The position numbers and the translations under genes were made by a program. From assembly GCA_947466075.1 (NCBI GenBank), contig CANIBP010000004.1, positions 62,001 to 126,000 of the forward strand: 64,000 bases of DNA, in the 5' to 3' direction. This DNA is from Verrucomicrobiaceae bacterium. Its GTDB lineage: Bacteria > Verrucomicrobiota > Verrucomicrobiia > Verrucomicrobiales > Verrucomicrobiaceae. The notes under the pieces were generated by a model that saw nothing but the letters and a program-made list of their open reading frames with translations, was not told the DNA's origin and searched no databases. Of this stretch, positions 32,836 through 42,556 are shown in pieces. The first letter of the stretch is position 1. Every line of letters starts with the position of its first letter.

Positions 32836-34461
32836 TTACCGCTTCCAAAGTTGATACCACTTCTTCTTCCGTCTGATGCTCGGAGACGACGTTGTGGATG
32901 GTGAAGCAATACCGATCTGGCTCATCTCTTTGCGGAGCGCATCAATAGAATTCTGCAAACTGCGAACCCCATCATGCAAATCACCAGTTCGCTGGCCTGC
33001 AATGGTTGCGCTGTTCACCAACGGACCAAGTTCATTCGGCAACTTGGCGGCGAGAGCCTCCGCGATCATGGATGGCATTTGGGTCAGCAGTTCGTTGACC
33101 GCCTGCCGCTGTGTTCCCGCCACCGTTTTAACTTCAGTTGAGAAGCTACGGAACTCATTCGTGAGGCTGCTTACCTCTGACTGCCACTGCTTTGTGAGCG
33201 CAGTCAGCACATCGCCGTGATTCGTAACTGCTTGCGCAGTTGCCGGAAGGCTTGCAGTGGCGGTTTGGAGGCTTCGCGCAAGGCTGGTCGATTCTTCGGC
33301 GTTCTGTATCGCACTTTTCGCCAGAACTGCAGTCTCTTGGTGAAGACGAACTAGATCAGCGTTTTGAGTGACCGCAAGCTCCTGCATCTTTGCCACGGCG
33401 ACCAACAAATTCTCATAGCGCTTCTCAGCAGGACTGCTTGCGTCATAGAGCTGCTCCATGGCCTTTAAGAACGGGCCATTAGACGCAACACTCTTGTCAA
33501 AACGGTCAGCGGCAGTTCCAAGAGATTTTGCGACACTTTCCATGCGTTGCGCGATTGGGAAAAGTGCCACCCCAAGCTCCGCCATGACTTTTGAGACTCC
33601 TTTTGCCGATGTCTCAATGGTTGATACAGCGGAACTGCCAGCCGCGCCAATATGCTCGGCAGAAGTTTGGAAGGCATTGGACAATTGGCTGCATCCTTCG
33701 CTGGCTGCTGTGCCGAACCTATCAAGCGATTCCTTGGCGGCTTCTGATCCTGTTGCGACGGCTTCGGCACCACATTGCGCTGCGTTGGCAAATGCGTTCG
33801 CTGCGCCTTCTAGTTTCGATGCTGCATCAGTGGCCGCAGAGGACACCTCCTGATGACGCAGCGTCCAAGGAATTAAGGCGCTGCTTGCCAATGCAACAAA
33901 ATCGCGCCCAGCCTTGTTATGTGCAGGATCAAGAAAGGCGAATCTGATGGCCTGGAGCAAGAGTGTCGAGATCACACCAAAGATGCTGGGCCAAAAAGCA
34001 TTTGCGAGCGCCGGTTGGAGTTGGCGAAAGCTCGCCTGATACTTCAAAATGCTCGATGTCGCGCTTGGATCGAATGAATCGAAAATTCCATTCGCAGGGA
34101 TCGCTGCGTGCAGCGAGAACAGTGTGCCAGCAATGCCGCAGAGGAGAACTACTGAGATCGCATATCTTCTCACGCCACTGAGGAAGCGAACATGTGCTTG
34201 ATCCGGTTCAATGAGATCAACTGAAGCCTCTGGCGAATGATCCGTGGCCAAGATGCGATTGAGCGCTGGCCCTAGAGGGTGACTCTGCGTCAAGACCGTG
34301 TTGAGCCAGTCCCTCATGTTGTCAGGGTCCGTTGTCAGCAACTCCTTACCAAGATGGGCGATGGTCTTGGTCTGTGCCCACCAAAAGCCGATCTCAAGAA
34401 GCAAGCCAATCAGCGCAAGGACGGTGAGAACGACAACGACGATGATGAAGAATGTGCCCAT
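32836..34461 (-). CDS. MotA/TolQ/ZorA-like membrane protein with long helical tail
   Basis: The 541-residue protein has membrane helices at about 4-28, 98-120 and 152-177; the last two (VVLLCGIAGTLFSL and FWPSIFGVISTLLLQ) resemble the MotA/TolQ/ExbB pore helices. Residues 180-520 are an alanine- and serine-rich helical tail with repeated ASSA/ETS/AKS patterns, as in ZorA, whose tail projects into the cytoplasm. The MotB/ZorB-like gene follows after 20 bases. Together they should form an ion-driven complex across the inner membrane. Flagellar MotA is shorter and has a different cytoplasmic loop; TolQ/ExbB have no such tail, so ZorA is the nearest description. Confidence 0.8.
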   Translation of the reverse strand: MGTFFIIVVVVLTVLALIGLLLEIGFWWAQTKTIAHLGKELLTTDPDNMRDWLNTVLTQSHPLGPALNRILATDHSPEASVDLIEPDQAHVRFLSGVRRYAISVVLLCGIAGTLFSLHAAIPANGIFDSFDPSATSSILKYQASFRQLQPALANAFWPSIFGVISTLLLQAIRFAFLDPAHNKAGRDFVALASSALIPWTLRHQEVSSAATDAASKLEGAANAFANAAQCGAEAVATGSEAAKESLDRFGTAASEGCSQLSNAFQTSAEHIGAAGSSAVSTIETSAKGVSKVMAELGVALFPIAQRMESVAKSLGTAADRFDKSVASNGPFLKAMEQLYDASSPAEKRYENLLVAVAKMQELAVTQNADLVRLHQETAVLAKSAIQNAEESTSLARSLQTATASLPATAQAVTNHGDVLTALTKQWQSEVSSLTNEFRSFSTEVKTVAGTQRQAVNELLTQMPSMIAEALAAKLPNELGPLVNSATIAGQRTGDLHDGVRSLQNSIDALRKEMSQIGIASPSTTSSPSIRRKKKWYQLWKR

Positions 34462-34479
34462 TGTTTGGTCCTTTGTTGA

Positions 34480-35844
34480 TCACACTTCGTCAACCACTGG
34501 TTCGATGAATGCCCGCCCATTCGGGAAATCAAAATGTTTCACACCCTCAAATTGGAATGCAAACCCACGAGCACATTGCTTGGCAACGCCGGACGTGAGG
34601 TGAACAGTCCAAGTGTGTTCACTGAGGTTCTTGAGTGTCATACCGCGCTCTGCTTCCTTTAATTCTGCCATCGGGCGTTGAAATTGGAATTCGGCATTCT
34701 CGAGATGGTGCTCATAAAGTTTGCGCCCGTGTGCAGCGAGCATCTTTCGCCCGTTAGAGAATCGCAAACGCCAGCGTTTGGCCGGGTTCTTCGCGCCACA
34801 GAACAGGCATGAAAAATCACGGTCTGATATAAAATAGCGCTGTCGACAACGAGAACACTCGGCCATGCATTCAAGCGCCTTCCATATCTCTTGCGCCCAG
34901 GCTGCGGCAGTCGGGCGTTTGCCTGGATCAGTTAAGCCGTCTGTGAACGCGACAATGAACAAGTCACGCAACCCTTTTGGCAGAGACGCAAACGGCAAGC
35001 CTCCCTGACACCGGTTCCGATTGTTGGTCGGATGCTCTGTGAAGATGGCATTTTTGCCCAAAAGTGCCTCTTCGTCATTCCTGTAATTTAGATCAGGCCG
35101 AAACTCGTGGTATTTCTCGCCGACAAACGGATGGCGAAACATTAGCAAATAAAACAGCAGCGTTGCGAGGCTGTGAAGATCCGTTTCAGGTCGTGGGGTT
35201 GGATTCGCGGCCGTGATTAATTCTGGTGCACGAAAGCCTGGTGTTCCAGCGACCTTCGCAGGAAGATAACTATCGCCACATGCGAGGTTGTCACAATCGA
35301 TCAGGCTGACGCGCCCGTCACTCGGTTCGAAGAAAACGTTTGGTAACGACAGGTCGCAGTGAGTCATCCCATAACGATGAATCACCCGAAGTGCGCGACA
35401 GAGGTGAAAGCCAGAGAGCAGAAAGTGGTGATACTTTTCGTTTCGTTGTAGCACTGAACGCAAGGCGTTACTAATGAACGCTTGCGGCTGATTATCGGGC
35501 TTCTCAAGCAAGGACCGATCATCGAGGGGCTTGCCTTTAGCAATTTCCATCAGGACGCCAAACTCCCCACCCGAAGCATGAATTGCGCTCGGATAACAGA
35601 CGAGCGATTGCGGCAACGATTCGGCGATCTGTTGCGAGATTTCGATGACCTTTTTTAGACGGTCCCGCTGCTTGATTAAGTCGCCTCCAGTTGGAGGATT
35701 CTTGAACAATTTCAAAGCCATTGATTGGCCGTCAGTCACTCGTGTCACCTTCCAGACCACAGCTTGGCCGCCAGTTCCGAGTTCGGCATCAAATCGATAC
35801 TCATGGCCGTCAGCAGCAGTGAATCTGGAGTTTGGCGTTGGCAT
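34480..35844 (-). CDS. Ser/Thr protein kinase with zinc ribbon and FHA-like C-terminus (TerY-P type)
   Basis: The 454-residue protein contains a protein kinase domain (about 17-310): glycine loop LGTGGQAVVWKV, ATP Lys45 in MALKLFK, catalytic HCDLSLPNV (Asp164, Asn169), metal motif LIDCDN (Asp185 replaces the DFG Asp), and GTPGFRAPEL. Next is a zinc ribbon with C330-x2-C333 and C346-x2-C349. The last 90 residues (LKNLSEHTWTVHL...GFAFQFEGVKHFDF) resemble a divergent FHA fold. This order is known for kinases in TerY-phosphorylation triads. It lies between the PP2C gene (4 bases away) and the MotA-like gene (18 bases). Confidence 0.85.
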   Translation of the reverse strand: MPTPNSRFTAADGHEYRFDAELGTGGQAVVWKVTRVTDGQSMALKLFKNPPTGGDLIKQRDRLKKVIEISQQIAESLPQSLVCYPSAIHASGGEFGVLMEIAKGKPLDDRSLLEKPDNQPQAFISNALRSVLQRNEKYHHFLLSGFHLCRALRVIHRYGMTHCDLSLPNVFFEPSDGRVSLIDCDNLACGDSYLPAKVAGTPGFRAPELITAANPTPRPETDLHSLATLLFYLLMFRHPFVGEKYHEFRPDLNYRNDEEALLGKNAIFTEHPTNNRNRCQGGLPFASLPKGLRDLFIVAFTDGLTDPGKRPTAAAWAQEIWKALECMAECSRCRQRYFISDRDFSCLFCGAKNPAKRWRLRFSNGRKMLAAHGRKLYEHHLENAEFQFQRPMAELKEAERGMTLKNLSEHTWTVHLTSGVAKQCARGFAFQFEGVKHFDFPNGRAFIEPVVDEV

Positions 35845-35848
35845 GTCT

Positions 35849-36715
35849 CTAGGGATTCAGGAACACAGCAACGAGGGTCTTGTCATCATCGGAGAACTTG
35901 CGGTCTTCCCAGTAGCGGCAGAATGCCTCGGCGTATTCCGTCAGCGACGCTGGATCGTCCAATCGTTGCTTCAACTCCGGCCACACGCTGCCGAAATAAA
36001 TCCCGGCGTCGCCAATGCTTTCACTTAGCCCGTCCGTCATCAGGCAAAAGCCTTCAAGGGTGTCATCCAAAACGAAATCAGCGTCGGACTGGTCAAAACT
36101 TCGTTGCCATTGATCATTCGTCAGAGGTCTAACCTCGTTTGAAAATCCCTCCCGGTTGATCTTCGTTAGCAGGCGCGCCGCTGTTCCGCCTACTGCCACA
36201 CCGTAAATGGCACCATCGCCTACACTCGCCGCCCAATAACCTCGCGTGCCCAGGCTGAGGGCCAGAGCGGTCGTTGCATATTCAACTACTTCATTGCTCT
36301 CGATCACTGCGGTTGCTTCCGTTTCTGCATTGAGGTCACCGTTGCGGTGGCGGGCGTCGTTGGTGCAAAGCTTTATGAACTCAGATCTGCCCCTAGCGAA
36401 GCAATCCGACAATCGCTCAACATCAGTTGCTGCATCGCTGAGCGTCTTGCCAAGGGCCTGACAGGCAAACTCAGCTCCCTTCCGCGATCTTGTGCGTGTG
36501 CTCACACCGTCAGCCACTACCAAAGTTAATTGGTCGGCATCGGCGAAGTCCGATGACAAATAAGCGTAAGCAAAATCCTGGCACTCAGAGCCCATTTCCA
36601 CATGCGCCTTGCCCTTCCAACAGAACATCACAACCGCCACGCGCCGTCCGGCGACACTGTAATGCAGAATGACTGGAGTCTGGCTGAATCGGCTTAAATC
36701 GGCGGTCATTTCCAT
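35849..36715 (-). CDS. PP2C-family protein phosphatase
   Basis: With the ATG at 36715 the protein has 288 residues (a TTG at 36745 would overlap the vWA gene by 23 bases; ATG 36709 is also possible). PP2C motifs present: SECQDFAYAY near the start, VVADGVSTRT, WAASVGDGAIYGV, CLMTDGLSE and DDDKTLVAVF, so the metal-binding Asp residues are kept. It should remove phosphates placed by the adjacent kinase. The gene forms part of the vWA-PP2C-kinase triad and lies within a few bases of both neighbours. Confidence 0.88.
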   Translation of the reverse strand: MEMTADLSRFSQTPVILHYSVAGRRVAVVMFCWKGKAHVEMGSECQDFAYAYLSSDFADADQLTLVVADGVSTRTRSRKGAEFACQALGKTLSDAATDVERLSDCFARGRSEFIKLCTNDARHRNGDLNAETEATAVIESNEVVEYATTALALSLGTRGYWAASVGDGAIYGVAVGGTAARLLTKINREGFSNEVRPLTNDQWQRSFDQSDADFVLDDTLEGFCLMTDGLSESIGDAGIYFGSVWPELKQRLDDPASLTEYAEAFCRYWEDRKFSDDDKTLVAVFLNP

Positions 36716-36722
36716 GGAAGCT

Positions 36723-37409
36723 TCAGTTGATGACCTGGGTTCCAATTACCTGACTCATTGGGCGTGCTTCGGATATTTCGACCGTCAAGGTTTTGAGGTC
36801 CTTCAAGAAGCTGCTGATCGTGGTTTGATCTTTCAGCCTCACGATTTGGGACTTCTCTGCGTCGTGGCGAAACTCGCCAAGCACGGTCCCGTTGATTTGT
36901 TCCTCTGAGCCAGCTCCAGCGATGACACGATAGCCCGCCGCTCGGCCAGATGGCCTTTTCCCGATGAGTGGGTGCTTGTTCATCAGTTCCAATTGAGCTT
37001 TCCACGCAGCATCCTCACAGTTCGGATTGCCGTCTGTGATGAGGACAAACAAAGGCTCTTTGCCCCCTTTGAACTGAATGTCCTTGCGCTTAACAAGAGC
37101 GAGCACTTCTGCGAGACCTTTGTCGAGGTTCGTGCGCGGAGCGCCTGCTGTGATTTGCGGGGCGCTTACCGTTTCGATGACTTGATGCTCAATGATTGTC
37201 TGAGCGGTGTCGCTAAAGGTGATCACCGACAAGAATACTGAATCGCGGGTGTCTTCGCTGCGTTGCAGTTCCTCGATGTATTCCTTGATACCCTGGTTTG
37301 CTTGCGAGATGCCCACTGGCTCCATGCTTGTGGACACATCCACCAACAGGATAACAGGCATGGATTTGCGCGACGTAGCGCCCGACGGGATTTCGATAGT
37401 GAGTGCCAT
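36723..37409 (-). CDS. TerY-like von Willebrand factor A domain protein
   Basis: ATG 37409 gives 228 residues with a single vWA domain: the MIDAS motif DVSTSM (Asp24, Ser26, Ser28), Thr in RTNLDKGL, and LITDGNP for the last metal ligand. The intact MIDAS site suggests metal-dependent protein binding. TerY proteins of this kind pair with a PP2C phosphatase and a kinase in the TerY-P triad. It is the first gene of the operon, so the promoter should lie in 37410-37734. Confidence 0.9.
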   Translation of the reverse strand: MALTIEIPSGATSRKSMPVILLVDVSTSMEPVGISQANQGIKEYIEELQRSEDTRDSVFLSVITFSDTAQTIIEHQVIETVSAPQITAGAPRTNLDKGLAEVLALVKRKDIQFKGGKEPLFVLITDGNPNCEDAAWKAQLELMNKHPLIGKRPSGRAAGYRVIAGAGSEEQINGTVLGEFRHDAEKSQIVRLKDQTTISSFLKDLKTLTVEISEARPMSQVIGTQVIN

Positions 37410-37734
37410 AGTATGATAACGTGGGCTGAGTTTGGTATTAGATTGAACGCACAAGTGGAAACAGGGAAATGCCACCACCCCGCATCTTGAAGCACTTCTT
37501 CGCCCCTGTCACAATTTATACCTTCGTAAGCCAACTTCCCCCGAAAAAAACCATTGCCAAAACGGCGGGGCCTCCTGAAAAACTGGACCCATGTCGGTGT
37601 CCTTTTATGGTCGGCGGCCCAAGATTTTGGGACCTCGATGGCGATGGACTGTCAGGTTTCCTCGTCGCCGGACGTCACTCTCACGCTGCGGTCCATGACC
37701 GTCAGCGACCCACGTTCAACGACAACCAAGCACC
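37410..37734. other. Intergenic region between the divergent vWA and DUF1552 genes
   Basis: No complete gene is seen. It should contain the promoter of the minus-strand operon, but no clear -35/-10 pair stands out. From about 37606 one plus frame reads GGPRFWDLDGDGLSGFLVAG, which resembles an FG-GAP/VCBS calcium-binding repeat and may be the remnant of a gene lost when the block between PSD1 and DUF1552 was inserted. Confidence 0.3.
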
Positions 37735-39069
37735 ATGAACCAAAACACCTCATCCATCACCCGCCGCGCCTTCCTGCGCGGAGCCGGAGCCACGCTTGCG
37801 CTGCCTTGGCTGCCATCATTCGCATGGGCACAAGGCGGTAAAGCTGCTGAGAATGCGAAGGCACCTGTCCGCTACGGCTGCATGCTTTTCGCCAATGGCG
37901 TGAATCCGCACGAGTGGTGGGCGAAGGGTGAGGGCGACGCGATGGAGCTTTCGAGCACGTTGCAGCCGCTCGCGGCGTTCAAGCGCGACATCACGGTGCT
38001 GCGCGAGCTGCACGTCTTCAACAACACCAGCGGGCCGCACTGGCCGCTGTTTTCGAATTACCTGAGCGGCGCGCAATTCAAGGAGACGCTGATTCCCGAG
38101 GGCGGCGAGTCCATTGACCAGGTCATCGCGCGGCACACGGGTAAGGAGACGTCCGTGCCGAGTCTCGTGCTCGCGGTGGAGCCGGCGGAGAGCGGGCTGC
38201 GCGGCGGCGTGCCGAGCGTTTATTACGGCACCGTTTCGTGGTCGTCGAAGAACACGCCCATCGCGCCCGAAGTCTATCCGCGCGCGGTGTTCGACCGGCT
38301 CTTCGACACCAGCGGATTGCTGCGTGACAAGAGCGTGCTCGACGCCGTGCTCGCGCAATCGAAGGACACGCGCTGCGGCCTCGGCGCGCAGGACCAGCAG
38401 AAGCTCGATGAATTCATGACCAGCGTGCGCGACCTCGAACAGCGCATCGAACGCGCGACGAAAGAGGAGCGCCTCGAAGGCTGGCGTCCCACTTTGGCGA
38501 AGCCAAACATGGAACGCCCGGCCGCCGAGCTGCCGCAGGACGTGCGCGCGCACATGCGCATGATGCTCGACCTCATCCTGCTCGCCTGGCGCATGGACAA
38601 GACCCGCGTCGCCACACTCATCTTCAACCGCGACGTGTCGCACATGAAGTTCGGCTTCCTCGACGGCGTGCTCAACGAGCAGCTCCACACCATTTCGCAT
38701 CACAAGGAGGACCCGAAGAAGCTCGCGTCGTATCAGCGCATCAATCAGTTCCACGTCGAGCAGCTCGCCTACCTCATGGCGCAAATGAAGCAGGTGGACG
38801 AAGGCAACGGCACCACATTGCTCGACAACGTGATGCTGCAATTCGGCAGCAACATGTTCAACGGCGACAGCCACGACGGCCGCAATCTCCCGATGATTCT
38901 CGCCGGCCACGGCGGCGGCACCATCGCCGGCGGACGCTGCATCGACACTGGCTCACTCCCCGCCGAGCGCCAGCGCGCGTGCAATCTCTACCTCGCCCTC
39001 GCGCAGCGCATGGGCGTGAAGCTGGATAAATTCGGCGACAGCGTGGAGGCGCTGCAGGGGCTCGCATGA
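37735..39069 (+). CDS. DUF1552 family protein, Tat-type signal (module 1)
   Basis: The 444-residue protein starts with a twin-arginine signal (TRRAFLRGAGATLALPWLP). The rest is DUF1552: RYGCMLFANGVNPHEWW, FKRDITVLRELHVFNN, GGESIDQVIARHTG, an EFMTSVRDLEQRIE helix, VATLIFNRDVSHM and a late LDNVMLQFGSNMFNG. Family members always travel with PSD1 proteins; biochemical role is unknown, though a metal-dependent alkaline-phosphatase-like fold is often suggested for related DUF1501 proteins. The esterase gene after it overlaps by 4 bp. Its natural PSD1 partner is at 27132-30263, across the inserted block. Confidence 0.88.
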   Translation: MNQNTSSITRRAFLRGAGATLALPWLPSFAWAQGGKAAENAKAPVRYGCMLFANGVNPHEWWAKGEGDAMELSSTLQPLAAFKRDITVLRELHVFNNTSGPHWPLFSNYLSGAQFKETLIPEGGESIDQVIARHTGKETSVPSLVLAVEPAESGLRGGVPSVYYGTVSWSSKNTPIAPEVYPRAVFDRLFDTSGLLRDKSVLDAVLAQSKDTRCGLGAQDQQKLDEFMTSVRDLEQRIERATKEERLEGWRPTLAKPNMERPAAELPQDVRAHMRMMLDLILLAWRMDKTRVATLIFNRDVSHMKFGFLDGVLNEQLHTISHHKEDPKKLASYQRINQFHVEQLAYLMAQMKQVDEGNGTTLLDNVMLQFGSNMFNGDSHDGRNLPMILAGHGGGTIAGGRCIDTGSLPAERQRACNLYLALAQRMGVKLDKFGDSVEALQGLA

Positions 39070-39923
39070 GAACTCTCCTCGCACTCGCGTTCATCGCCCT
39101 CGCCTCACTCGGCTTCGCGGAGGAACCACAAGCCATCCCGCTCTGGCCTGACAAGCCGCCGCAATTTCTCGCCGATGCGCCTACGGAGACATTTGAGAAC
39201 GGAACGTTTCATGGCGTGACGATTCCGAGCGTCACGGTCTTTTCGCTACCGGCGGACAAGCGCAACGGCATGGCCATCATCGTCTGTGCGGGCGGCGGCT
39301 ACGGCGGGCTCGCTTGGAAAATTCACGTCGAGTATGCGGCGCAGGTTTTCAATCCGATGGGCGTCACCGTCATCGGGCTGAAATATCGCCTGCGTCCGCC
39401 GCACAAACTGGACAACGTCGGTATCCAGGCGCTCACGCTGCTGGATGCGAAACGCGCCGTGCGCCTCGTCCGGCATCGCGCTAGCGAGTGGGGCATCGAC
39501 CCGCGCAAAGTCGGCGTCGTGGGCTACTCGGCTGGTGCCAATCTCGCGATGAATCTTGCCGCGAACTTCGATGAAGGCGACGCCGCTTCGCCCGACCCCA
39601 TCGAGCGTCTCAGCAGCCGCCCGGACTTTGCCGTCGGCCTCGGCACCTGGCATTGGCGGAAGCCGGAGAACCCCTTCGTTTTCAAAAAGAACGCCCCGCC
39701 CGTCTATCTCGTCCACGCCGTCACCGACAAGCCCGTCGAGATTGCGAGCAACATCGTCGCCGATTTGAAAGAGCTCGGCGTGCCAGCACGGCTCGACATG
39801 TTCGAGGAAGGCGGCCATGGCGTCGGCAATCTCATCCCCACGCGAGTGCAGCACAACTTCCCCGGCGCCCAATGGCCGAAGCTGCTTCTGGATTGGCTGA
39901 AAACCCTGAAAGACCCCTCATGA
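39066..39923 (+). CDS. Secreted alpha/beta hydrolase (esterase)
   Basis: The 285-residue protein has a signal peptide, an oxyanion segment IIVCAGGGYGGLAWK, the nucleophile elbow GYSAGAN, and a late Asp/His pair (VTDKPVEIAS and GGHGVGN). This matches the BD-FAE/xylan-acetyl-esterase-like group often placed with polysaccharide genes. Its start overlaps the DUF1552 stop and its own stop overlaps the next PSD1 start (ATGA at both ends), so modules 1 and 2 are one transcription unit here. Confidence 0.85.
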   Translation: MRTLLALAFIALASLGFAEEPQAIPLWPDKPPQFLADAPTETFENGTFHGVTIPSVTVFSLPADKRNGMAIIVCAGGGYGGLAWKIHVEYAAQVFNPMGVTVIGLKYRLRPPHKLDNVGIQALTLLDAKRAVRLVRHRASEWGIDPRKVGVVGYSAGANLAMNLAANFDEGDAASPDPIERLSSRPDFAVGLGTWHWRKPENPFVFKKNAPPVYLVHAVTDKPVEIASNIVADLKELGVPARLDMFEEGGHGVGNLIPTRVQHNFPGAQWPKLLLDWLKTLKDPS

Positions 39924-42538
39924 GTTTGAAAAACGCATTTCGAATCTGCATCTCGCTGCTCTTTGCGATGTCGTCTGCATTCGCGCAGGACCCGGCGGCG
40001 AAGCAGGCCTATGAGCAGACGGTGCTCCCGTATCTCCGGCAGCATTGCTTCGAGTGTCACGACGCGAAGAAGGCGAAGGCGGGGCTGCGGCTGGACACGC
40101 TGGGCACGAATTTTCTCGCGGGCAAGACGGCGGACACGTGGCACGAGGCCATCAATAAAATCAACATCGGCGACATGCCGCCGGAGGAGGTCAAGCGGCG
40201 GCCTGACCCGAAGCAATCCTTTGCCGTGGTGGAGTGGGTGGGCCGGGAGCTGAAGAATGCGGAGAAGATGGCGCGCATGGCGGGTGGCAAGATTCTCTCG
40301 CGGCGGCTCAATCGCAGCGAATACCTGAACACCGTCCGCGACCTGTTGCAGCTCGATGAAAAATGGGTGCAGGCGCTGAAGGATGAACTGCCGAGTGATG
40401 GAAAGGCCGAGGGCTTCGACCGGCTCGGCTCGGCGCTGCTGTTCGACGAGACGCAGCTCGCGGCTTACGTCAACACGGCGGGCAAGCTTGTGCAGAAGGC
40501 GATAGTGGACAAGGAAGTCGCGCCGGTCGGAAAGACAAGTTCCCTGGAACCCGGGAAAAGCTGGAAGCCGCGGATAGATAAGGTCGAAGTCATTCAGTAT
40601 CAGAAAGACACCCTGATTGCCCCTGGGCCTGGCACCAGCGAGAAGACGGAGGTAGGTGGCGTCTTGTATTTTCAGATGCCGAAATATGGGAATCTGTCGG
40701 TCGGTTTGCTCCGTGAAGATTCTGTGCCGCAGGACGGTTACTACCGGATTCGCGTGAAGGCGGGTGCATACGCCGGTGACTCGGGACGGCCGGTGAGGAT
40801 GCTCTTCACTTACATGCAGGGCACGCAGTTGGAGGTTAATGCCGAAGTCGAAATCACGGCGCCCATCGACAAGCCGGAGTATGCCGAAGTGATTGTGTTT
40901 CTCCGCAAGCCGGCGGAGCCGAAGTCCTATCCAAACGGAATTCATACACGGTGGACGGGCTTGACTGACCTTGTCATTTCGCAGCCTGAATTGGACAAGC
41001 TCACCAATCTTCGCATCCAGCGCGCCATCAAAGTGGAAAGGCTCATTGAGGCAAAAGCACCGGCTGCTGACATTGCCGCAGCCAAGGCGGAGGTTGAGAA
41101 AGCCATTGCGGCTGCGCGCGCCTACTCACAGCAGCCGGATGCGGTCGCGAACATTTACAATCCCAAATACGACCGCACGAAAACGCCGCGCCTGCATTTG
41201 TTGTCGCTGGAGTTTGAGGGGCCGATTGAAAAGGAGTGGCCGCCGAAAAGCCACGTCGCGCTTTTTCCTGGCGGCATGAAGGATGACCCGGCGCAGGTGC
41301 GGGAGATGTTCGCGCGCCTGTTGCCCCGCGCCTATCGGCGGCCTGCGGCGGCGGGTGAAGTGGAGCAGTTCGTCGCTCTGACCGCGCAAGCGAAGCAGAA
41401 GTTCAAGCTCACCCACGTCGAGGCGGTCCGCTACGGCGTGCAGACGCTGCTTAGTTCGCCGGAATTCCTCCTGCTCTTCGAGCCTTCGGCTCCGAATGCG
41501 CCGAAGCGCGGGCTGGGCGATTTCGAACTGGCGACGCGGCTGTCGTATTTTCTCTGGAGCACGATGCCGGACGACGAACTGCTGCGCGTGGCTGTGGCGG
41601 GAAAGCTGCGCGACCCGGCGGTGCGGCAGGCGCAGGTGAAGCGCATGCTCGCGCACCCGCTGGCGCGGCAGTTCGCGGAGAACTTCGCGGGGCAATGGCT
41701 GGGCGTGCGCGAGTTTGAATCCGTGATGCCGGCGAAGGACTACAAGGATTACGATGCGGCGCTGCGGGAGGCGAATCACGAGGAGCCGATTGCGTTTTTC
41801 GAGGAGGTGCTGCGCAAGGATTTGCCGGTGCTGAATTTCATCGCCAGCGACTTCACGATGGCGAACGAGCGCCTCGCGAAATTCTATGGCATCCCGAATG
41901 TCACCGGTGCGGAATTTCGCCGAGTGGCCTTGCAGCCGGAGCAGCATCGGGGTGGCGTGCTCACGATGGCGGGTCTGCTGACCTATCTCGCTGATGGAAC
42001 GCGCACGCTGCCGGTGCGGCGCGGTGCGTGGATACTGGAGCAGATACTCAACGACCCGCCCGCGCCACCGCCGCCGAATGCGGGCGAGATTCAGCCGAAC
42101 GTGAAAGGGAAGAATCTCACCATACGCCAGCGCTTGGAAATGCACCGCAACGAACCGACGTGCGCCTCCTGCCACGCGAAAATCGACCCGTTTGGCCTCG
42201 CACTGGAAAACTACGACGCCATCGGCGCGTGGCGCACGCAACAGAATGGCGAGGGCTTCCGCGGTGGCGGCGCGCCGGCCATCGAAGCGGCGGGCAAGCT
42301 GCCGAGCGGTCGCGAGTTCAAGACTCCGGCCGAGTTCAAGCAGGCGTTGCTGGCCGAGAAGGACCGCTTTGCCCGCGCCCTCACGCAGAAGGTGCTCACC
42401 TATGCACTCGGCCGGCCTGTGGGCTATACCGACACGGCCACCGTGGAGCAAATCACCACCCAACTCGCGGCGAATCAATATCGCATGCATTCACTCATCC
42501 AGGCGGTGGTGGCCTCGGAACCATTTTTGACGAAATGA
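39920..42538 (+). CDS. PSD1/DUF1592 family secreted cytochrome-like protein (module 2)
   Basis: ATG 39920 gives 872 residues with a signal peptide (1-22). Domains in order: cytochrome-like region with CFECH (43-47) and [15 protein letters not shown]1587 ([20 protein letters not shown]); a carbohydrate-binding-like beta domain in the middle; DUF1595 ([17 protein letters not shown]); DUF1592 ([20 protein letters not shown]); DUF1588 with the second heme motif CASCH; DUF1585. Two CxxCH sites predict covalent heme. This copy has no palindromic insertions. DUF1552 follows after 91 bases holding a palindrome. Confidence 0.9.
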   Translation: MSLKNAFRICISLLFAMSSAFAQDPAAKQAYEQTVLPYLRQHCFECHDAKKAKAGLRLDTLGTNFLAGKTADTWHEAINKINIGDMPPEEVKRRPDPKQSFAVVEWVGRELKNAEKMARMAGGKILSRRLNRSEYLNTVRDLLQLDEKWVQALKDELPSDGKAEGFDRLGSALLFDETQLAAYVNTAGKLVQKAIVDKEVAPVGKTSSLEPGKSWKPRIDKVEVIQYQKDTLIAPGPGTSEKTEVGGVLYFQMPKYGNLSVGLLREDSVPQDGYYRIRVKAGAYAGDSGRPVRMLFTYMQGTQLEVNAEVEITAPIDKPEYAEVIVFLRKPAEPKSYPNGIHTRWTGLTDLVISQPELDKLTNLRIQRAIKVERLIEAKAPAADIAAAKAEVEKAIAAARAYSQQPDAVANIYNPKYDRTKTPRLHLLSLEFEGPIEKEWPPKSHVALFPGGMKDDPAQVREMFARLLPRAYRRPAAAGEVEQFVALTAQAKQKFKLTHVEAVRYGVQTLLSSPEFLLLFEPSAPNAPKRGLGDFELATRLSYFLWSTMPDDELLRVAVAGKLRDPAVRQAQVKRMLAHPLARQFAENFAGQWLGVREFESVMPAKDYKDYDAALREANHEEPIAFFEEVLRKDLPVLNFIASDFTMANERLAKFYGIPNVTGAEFRRVALQPEQHRGGVLTMAGLLTYLADGTRTLPVRRGAWILEQILNDPPAPPPPNAGEIQPNVKGKNLTIRQRLEMHRNEPTCASCHAKIDPFGLALENYDAIGAWRTQQNGEGFRGGGAPAIEAAGKLPSGREFKTPAEFKQALLAEKDRFARALTQKVLTYALGRPVGYTDTATVEQITTQLAANQYRMHSLIQAVVASEPFLTK

Positions 42539-42556
42539 ACACGCAACACACAAGCA

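Noticed and set aside
31757..34461. Complete Zorya system
   Set aside because: Only ZorA- and ZorB-like genes are present; no ZorC, ZorD helicase or ZorE nuclease is encoded nearby, so I describe a ZorAB-like motor with a different partner set.
36723..37409. Tellurite-resistance operon
   Set aside because: TerY-like vWA genes occur in ter loci, but no TerC, TerD or TerZ-type gene is present, so the resistance label is not supported.
41126..42490. Open frame of 454 codons antisense to the module 2 PSD1 gene
   Set aside because: Arg/His-rich shadow without motifs; the plus strand has two heme motifs and all PSD1 blocks.
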